Shown in pieces: positions 5,203 to 9,062 of a DNA stretch of 9,062 bases (its first letter is position 1; the number at the start of each line of letters is the position of its first letter). The translations under genes and the position numbers were made by a program. Where the stretch lies: the NCBI GenBank assembly GCA_910588215.1, contig CAJUQJ010000079.1:1-9062 (forward strand), read 5' to 3'. The stretch comes from an uncultured Lachnospiraceae bacterium. Lineage in GTDB: Bacteria; Bacillota; Clostridia; Lachnospirales; Lachnospiraceae. Under the pieces are notes generated by a model, which saw only the letters and a list, made by a program, of their open reading frames with translations, did not search any database and was not told the DNA's origin.

Positions 5203-5233
5203 ATTCCCCGCAAATTCACCATCTGCGGGGAAT
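5203..5233 (-). terminator. Strong hairpin between pfkA and the methyltransferase gene (terminator or leader hairpin)
   Basis: The arms 5203-5212 and 5224-5233 are exact 10-bp reverse complements with four consecutive G-C pairs around an 11-base loop. It lies 26 bases downstream of the pfkA stop, a normal terminator position, but no T-run follows on the minus strand (the next bases are TACCATG). It may act as an RNA-end stabiliser for pfkA mRNA, a weak terminator, or a 5' leader hairpin if the perfect TATAAT at 5246-5251 (no good -35) is a promoter for the methyltransferase gene. Confidence 0.5.
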
Positions 5234-5258
5234 CATATCTCACATATTATAAGCCGCC

Positions 5259-6233
5259 TTAAATAGCAAGCACCCTTGCAACCTCATACTGGTAATCCTG
5301 AATCTCCTTGTGCATGTTCAGTGCCTCTTCGATATCAAAATCAAGGAACTCTCCATGCTGATAACCGACCACTCTGTTCGTCTTGCCTTCGCAGAGGATA
5401 TCTGTCGCATAGGCTCCCATGATAGACGCATAATAACGGTCCTTACAAGTAGGCGCACCGCCGCGCTGCATGTAACCTAAGATCGTCGCCCTTGTCTCCA
5501 TGCCCGTGGCAGCTTCGATCCGTCTCGCCATAGACGTAGAGTGGCCAATCCCTTCGGCATTGATGATGATATGGTGTGTCTTGCCCCGCTTCCTGCTGGC
5601 AATGATATTATTGATGATCTGCTGCTCATTATAGTCATACTTCTCGGGAAGCAGGATGTCCTCAGCGCCATTGGCAACACCGCACCACAACGCGATATAA
5701 CCGGCATTTCTTCCCATAACTTCGATGATGCTGCACCGTTCATGCGAAGAAGACGTATCTCTGATCTTGTCGATCGCTTCCATCGCCGTATTGATGGCTG
5801 TGTCAAAACCGATCGTATACTCTGTGCAGGCAATATCCAGATCGATCGTCCCCGGAATTCCTATCGTATTGATCCCGTGTCTTGCCAGTGCCTGCGCACC
5901 CCGGTAAGAACCGTCGCCACCGATGACGATCAATCCGTCAATTCCATATTTATGGCAGATCTCTACGCCCTTTAACTGCCCTTCCTCCGTGCGGAACTCC
6001 GAACAGCGTGCCGTACCCAGGATCGTACCACCCTTCTGGATCGTGTCTGATACCGACCATCTCTCCAAATCTATGATTTCTTCATTCAAAAGGCCTCTGT
6101 AGCCTTTCTTGATCCCTTTCACCTTTACACCGTTAGCCAGCGCCTTCCTGACAACTGCACGGATAGCTGCATTCATACCCGGCGCATCGCCGCCGCTTGT
6201 CAGAACACCTATCGTCTTGATCTCTTTCGCCAT
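5259..6233 (-). CDS. pfkA: ATP-dependent 6-phosphofructokinase
   Basis: This 324-residue glycolytic enzyme phosphorylates fructose 6-phosphate to fructose 1,6-bisphosphate; the family is a homotetramer with allosteric control. GVLTSGGDAPGMNAAIR (9-25) and GGDGSYRGA (105-113) form the ATP site. The Gly after GGD and the PGTID context mark the ATP type rather than the pyrophosphate type. The catalytic motif reads TIDLD (129-133), keeping both aspartates but with Leu instead of the usual Asn between them. SHER (163-166), MGR (173-175), AEG (227-229) and YMQRGGAPTCKDR (254-266) supply sugar-phosphate contacts. Start: the ATG at 6233 lies 12 bases after AGAAAGG, which pairs with the 5' part of the anti-Shine-Dalgarno and so gives acceptable aligned spacing. 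A GTG two codons upstream (6239) is the alternative and would add Met-Gly. The gene has its own promoter (6270-6298) and follows dnaE, a common order in Lachnospiraceae. Confidence 0.96.
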   Translation of the reverse strand: MAKEIKTIGVLTSGGDAPGMNAAIRAVVRKALANGVKVKGIKKGYRGLLNEEIIDLERWSVSDTIQKGGTILGTARCSEFRTEEGQLKGVEICHKYGIDGLIVIGGDGSYRGAQALARHGINTIGIPGTIDLDIACTEYTIGFDTAINTAMEAIDKIRDTSSSHERCSIIEVMGRNAGYIALWCGVANGAEDILLPEKYDYNEQQIINNIIASRKRGKTHHIIINAEGIGHSTSMARRIEAATGMETRATILGYMQRGGAPTCKDRYYASIMGAYATDILCEGKTNRVVGYQHGEFLDFDIEEALNMHKEIQDYQYEVARVLAI

Positions 6234-6269
6234 ACCCACACCATGCCTTTCTATGCTGAATCTATCTGT

Positions 6270-6298
6270 ATTTTACTCTAAACAGGCTTGTATTTCAA
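6270..6298 (-). promoter_or_regulatory. Sigma-A-like promoter of pfkA
   Basis: The minus strand has TTGAAA (6293-6298, four of six), exactly 17 bases, then TAAAAT (6270-6275, five of six). It sits in the 84-bp spacer after dnaE and would give a leader of about 30 bases. No strong terminator separates dnaE from it; only an AT-only 5-bp inverted repeat near 6299-6315 is visible, so some read-through from dnaE is likely. Confidence 0.65.
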
Positions 6299-6317
6299 TA
6301 TTTTTTCGATATTCTGT

Positions 6318-9062
6318 TTACACTACCTTTACGTTTTCCTCGCCATACAGCGCTGTCAGTCTCTCTATGAGTTCTTCTCCCGCATTTACATTCCAGTTGC
6401 GCGGCAGTGCATTCATGGATTTCGGATCTGCCACATAGATCACCACGCTGTCCTTGCCCTCCGACTGGCGAAGCGCATCGAACAATTCATCTTTATGCGC
6501 CTCGTATTCCTGCTTCGTAGAAAATTTGACCCATAGTTTTCTCGCCACATTTTCAAAAGGCGTGATCTGCTCACAGATCAATTTACCGTCCTTGTCTTCT
6601 TCAATAGAGACGCGTCCCCGGATGAAAACCTTGTTATCCTCAGCGATCTCCTTGCCAAACCGCTCGTACTGCCCCGGGAAAACGATGACCTCCACGGATC
6701 CTAACAGATCCTCCACCTGCAGGAACGCCATCACCCTCTCATTCTTCGTGTATTTGATCTTTTTCTCCGAAATTATCCCGCCGATAGTGGCCATCCTGCC
6801 GTCCTGCACCGCCATCTCCCCGGTCTCCTCATCCAGCAGGAAATCCGCCGTGGTGTTGGTGATATTCTTATGCCACATCTCCTGATACTCTTCCAACGGA
6901 TGGCCGCTGATGTAGATGCCCAGCACCTCTTTTTCAAAAGCCAGCTTCATCTCCTTAGAATACTCACCCACGTCCGGCATTTTCACCTCGAAGTCTTCCT
7001 TCTGGTCCTCGGATACGATATCGAAAAGGGACATCTGTCCAGCCATATTGTTCTTCTTATCATGCTGGATATTGTCCATGATCTGGATATACACACTCAT
7101 AAACTGCTTGCGGGTGCCACCCAGGCTGTCCAGCGCGCCGGCCTTGATAAAATGCTCGAAAGCCCGCTTATTTACTTCCTTATCTGACATGCGGGTGATA
7201 AAGTCCTCCAGGTTGGTATAAGGCCCTCTCGCCTTACGCTCCGTAACGACCGCATCGATCACCGGACGGCCCACACTTTTAATAGCTGTCAGCGCATACC
7301 GGATCTCATTGCCCGACACCGAAAAGCCGCTTTCCCCTTCGTTGATATCCGGCGGCAGGATCTGAATCCCCATACTGCGGCAGGACATGATGTATTCCGA
7401 CACTTTATTCGGATTATCGATTACCGAAGTCAGAAGTGCCGCCATAAATTCCACAGGATGATAATATTTCAGATAGGCCGTCTGATAAGCCACCACCGCA
7501 TAGCAGGCCGCATGGGATTTGTTAAAAGCATATTTCGCAAAATCCATCATCGTATCATAGATATGATCCGCCACCTGCGCGCTGATTCCGTTTGCCACGC
7601 ATCCCGGCACACCCTCTTCCGGATTGCCGTAGGTGAAGTTCTTGCGTTCCTGCTCCATCACATACTGCTTCTTCTTACTCATGGCACGACGCACCAGATC
7701 GCTGCGTCCCATAGTGTAGCCGCCCAGATCCTGCACAATCTGCATGACCTGCTCCTGGTAGACGATACAGCCATAAGTGGGGGCCAGGATCGGTTCCAGT
7801 TGGGGACAGTCGTAGGTAACGGACTCCGGATCGTTCTTGCCCTTAATATATTTCGGTATAAAATCCATCGGCCCCGGACGATACAGGGAAATACCCGCAA
7901 TCACGTCCTCCAGACTACGCGGTTTCAGCTCCTTCATAAAGTTCTTCATCCCCCCGCTCTCCAGCTGGAATATACCGTCTGTCCTGCCGGTGCCGATGGA
8001 GGAAAGGACAGCCTGATCGTTGTAATCGATAGCGTCAATGTCAATGAAGATGCCGGTGCTCCTCTCTACCATCTCAACCGCATTCTGGATCACCGTCAGC
8101 GTACGCAGCCCCAGAAAATCCATTTTCAACAGACCCAATTCTTCTATGGTGGTCATCGTAAACTGGGTAGTGATGGACCCGTCAGACCCACGGGAAAGGG
8201 GAACGAACTTGTCCGCCGCATCGGGACAGATCACCACGCCCGCCGCATGCATGGACGTATGCCGGGGCAGTCCCTCCAGGCGCTTACTCATCTCGATCAG
8301 AGTATGCACCTGCTCGTCCTCCTGATACAGCTTACGCAGCTCCGGGTTCATCTCCAATGCCTTCTTGATCGGCACACCCTGATTCTGCTCGTTGGGGATC
8401 ATCTTGGCAATAGAATCCACGAAAGCGTAGGGCAGATCCATCACACGCCCCACGTCGCGGATCACACCCTTGGCCGCCATCGTACCGAACGTCACGATCT
8501 GCACCACCCGATCCTTTCCGTACTTACGGTTCACATGATCGATCACCTCCTGCCGCCTTTCAAAGCAGAAGTCCACATCAATATCCGGCATGGAGATACG
8601 CTCCGGATTTAAAAACCGCTCGAACAGCAAGCTGTATTTGATGGGATCGATATTGGTGATCCGCAGACAGTAGGAAACGATACTGCCCGCCGCCGATCCA
8701 CGGCCGGGTCCCACCGCAATGCCGTTTTCACGACAGTAATTGATATAATCCCATACGATCAGGAAATAATCCACGAAGCCCATATCCTTGATAATGCCCA
8801 GCTCATATTCCATACGCTTCTGCAGCGCCCCATCATCCTGCGGATACCGCTCGGCCATACCGTCCTGGCACAGCTTGTTCAGATAGGTCCAGGAGTCATA
8901 GCCCTCCGGCACCTCATAGTGAGGCACCTTATATTTGCCGAATTCAATCTTCACATGACACCGGTCGGCGATACGCTGGGTGTTCTCCACCGCCTCCCAG
9001 GCGTAAGGGAAAAGCCCCTTCATCTCCTCCTCGCTCTTCACATAGTACTGGCCGCCCTCATA
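6318..9062 (-). CDS. dnaE: DNA polymerase III alpha subunit DnaE (5' end outside window)
   Basis: The last 914 residues of the replicative polymerase subunit are present; the frame is open to the right edge (YEGGQYYVKS...), so about 240 N-terminal residues with most of the PHP domain are missing. The palm domain carries VGPGRGSAAGSIVSYCLRI (near 8670-8735), the catalytic PDIDVDF (8568-8588) holding two metal-binding aspartates, and KMDFLGLRT (near 8100-8126) holding the third. Finger motifs include ISLYRPGPMDFIPKYI and FNKSHAACYA. A helix-hairpin-helix region (ALTAIKSVG onward), the internal clamp-binding motif QMSLFD (7020-7037), an OB-fold (from ATIGGIISEKKIKYT) and a short C-terminal domain ending VKVV follow. 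All metal-binding residues I can check are intact. This is the C-family DnaE type, distinct from PolC. It is followed by pfkA after 84 bases. Confidence 0.97.
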   Translation of the reverse strand, partial: YEGGQYYVKSEEEMKGLFPYAWEAVENTQRIADRCHVKIEFGKYKVPHYEVPEGYDSWTYLNKLCQDGMAERYPQDDGALQKRMEYELGIIKDMGFVDYFLIVWDYINYCRENGIAVGPGRGSAAGSIVSYCLRITNIDPIKYSLLFERFLNPERISMPDIDVDFCFERRQEVIDHVNRKYGKDRVVQIVTFGTMAAKGVIRDVGRVMDLPYAFVDSIAKMIPNEQNQGVPIKKALEMNPELRKLYQEDEQVHTLIEMSKRLEGLPRHTSMHAAGVVICPDAADKFVPLSRGSDGSITTQFTMTTIEELGLLKMDFLGLRTLTVIQNAVEMVERSTGIFIDIDAIDYNDQAVLSSIGTGRTDGIFQLESGGMKNFMKELKPRSLEDVIAGISLYRPGPMDFIPKYIKGKNDPESVTYDCPQLEPILAPTYGCIVYQEQVMQIVQDLGGYTMGRSDLVRRAMSKKKQYVMEQERKNFTYGNPEEGVPGCVANGISAQVADHIYDTMMDFAKYAFNKSHAACYAVVAYQTAYLKYYHPVEFMAALLTSVIDNPNKVSEYIMSCRSMGIQILPPDINEGESGFSVSGNEIRYALTAIKSVGRPVIDAVVTERKARGPYTNLEDFITRMSDKEVNKRAFEHFIKAGALDSLGGTRKQFMSVYIQIMDNIQHDKKNNMAGQMSLFDIVSEDQKEDFEVKMPDVGEYSKEMKLAFEKEVLGIYISGHPLEEYQEMWHKNITNTTADFLLDEETGEMAVQDGRMATIGGIISEKKIKYTKNERVMAFLQVEDLLGSVEVIVFPGQYERFGKEIAEDNKVFIRGRVSIEEDKDGKLICEQITPFENVARKLWVKFSTKQEYEAHKDELFDALRQSEGKDSVVIYVADPKSMNALPRNWNVNAGEELIERLTALYGEENVKVV

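Noticed and set aside
7458..8612. 384-codon open frame on the plus strand opposite dnaE
   Set aside because: It lies wholly antisense to well-conserved DnaE palm and finger motifs, is rich in His and Arg as mirror frames often are, and has no recognisable domain or convincing start site.

Overview
The window looks like chromosomal housekeeping DNA from a Gram-positive anaerobe of the class Clostridia, most likely the family Lachnospiraceae. The evidence is the dnaE-pfkA-SpoU methyltransferase gene order, strong GGAGG-type ribosome binding sites, AT-rich spacers with textbook sigma-A promoters between coding regions of moderate GC, and a SleB/CwlJ-type hydrolase with bacterial SH3 domains. The taxonomy is an inference; there is no rRNA here to confirm it. 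Every gene I can support lies on the minus strand, so transcription runs from high to low coordinates.

In transcription order, the window holds: the 3' three-quarters of dnaE (replicative DNA polymerase III alpha subunit, running off the right edge); pfkA (ATP-dependent 6-phosphofructokinase) behind its own promoter; a TrmH/SpoU-type RNA 2'-O-methyltransferase behind a hairpin-containing spacer; a 536-bp gap with AT-rich DNA and a hairpin-rich repeat that supplies the proC ribosome binding site; proC (pyrroline-5-carboxylate reductase, last step of proline synthesis); a secreted SH3b-SleB-like wall hydrolase behind two tandem sigma-A-like promoters; and a translationally coupled pair, a short NfeD-like membrane protein and an SPFH (stomatin/paraslipin, QmcA-like) membrane protein. 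A hairpin about 100 bases downstream probably ends that last transcript. A possible 25-codon ORF sits 3 bases after the SPFH stop.

The genes do not form one pathway. The clear functional unit is NfeD plus SPFH, whose families form membrane-scaffold pairs. The others are neighbouring housekeeping genes with separate promoters or spacers.

I see no CRISPR array, insertion sequence with a transposase, phage gene, defence system or RNA gene. The most interesting non-coding item is the 158-bp element upstream of proC (3772-3929): three strong hairpins bounded by two exact 26-bp copies of the sequence containing the Shine-Dalgarno site. Other points worth a look are the unannotated small ORFs at 144-221 and 4054-4107, and an Asn-to-Leu change inside the normally invariant T-I-D-N-D active-site motif of PfkA.
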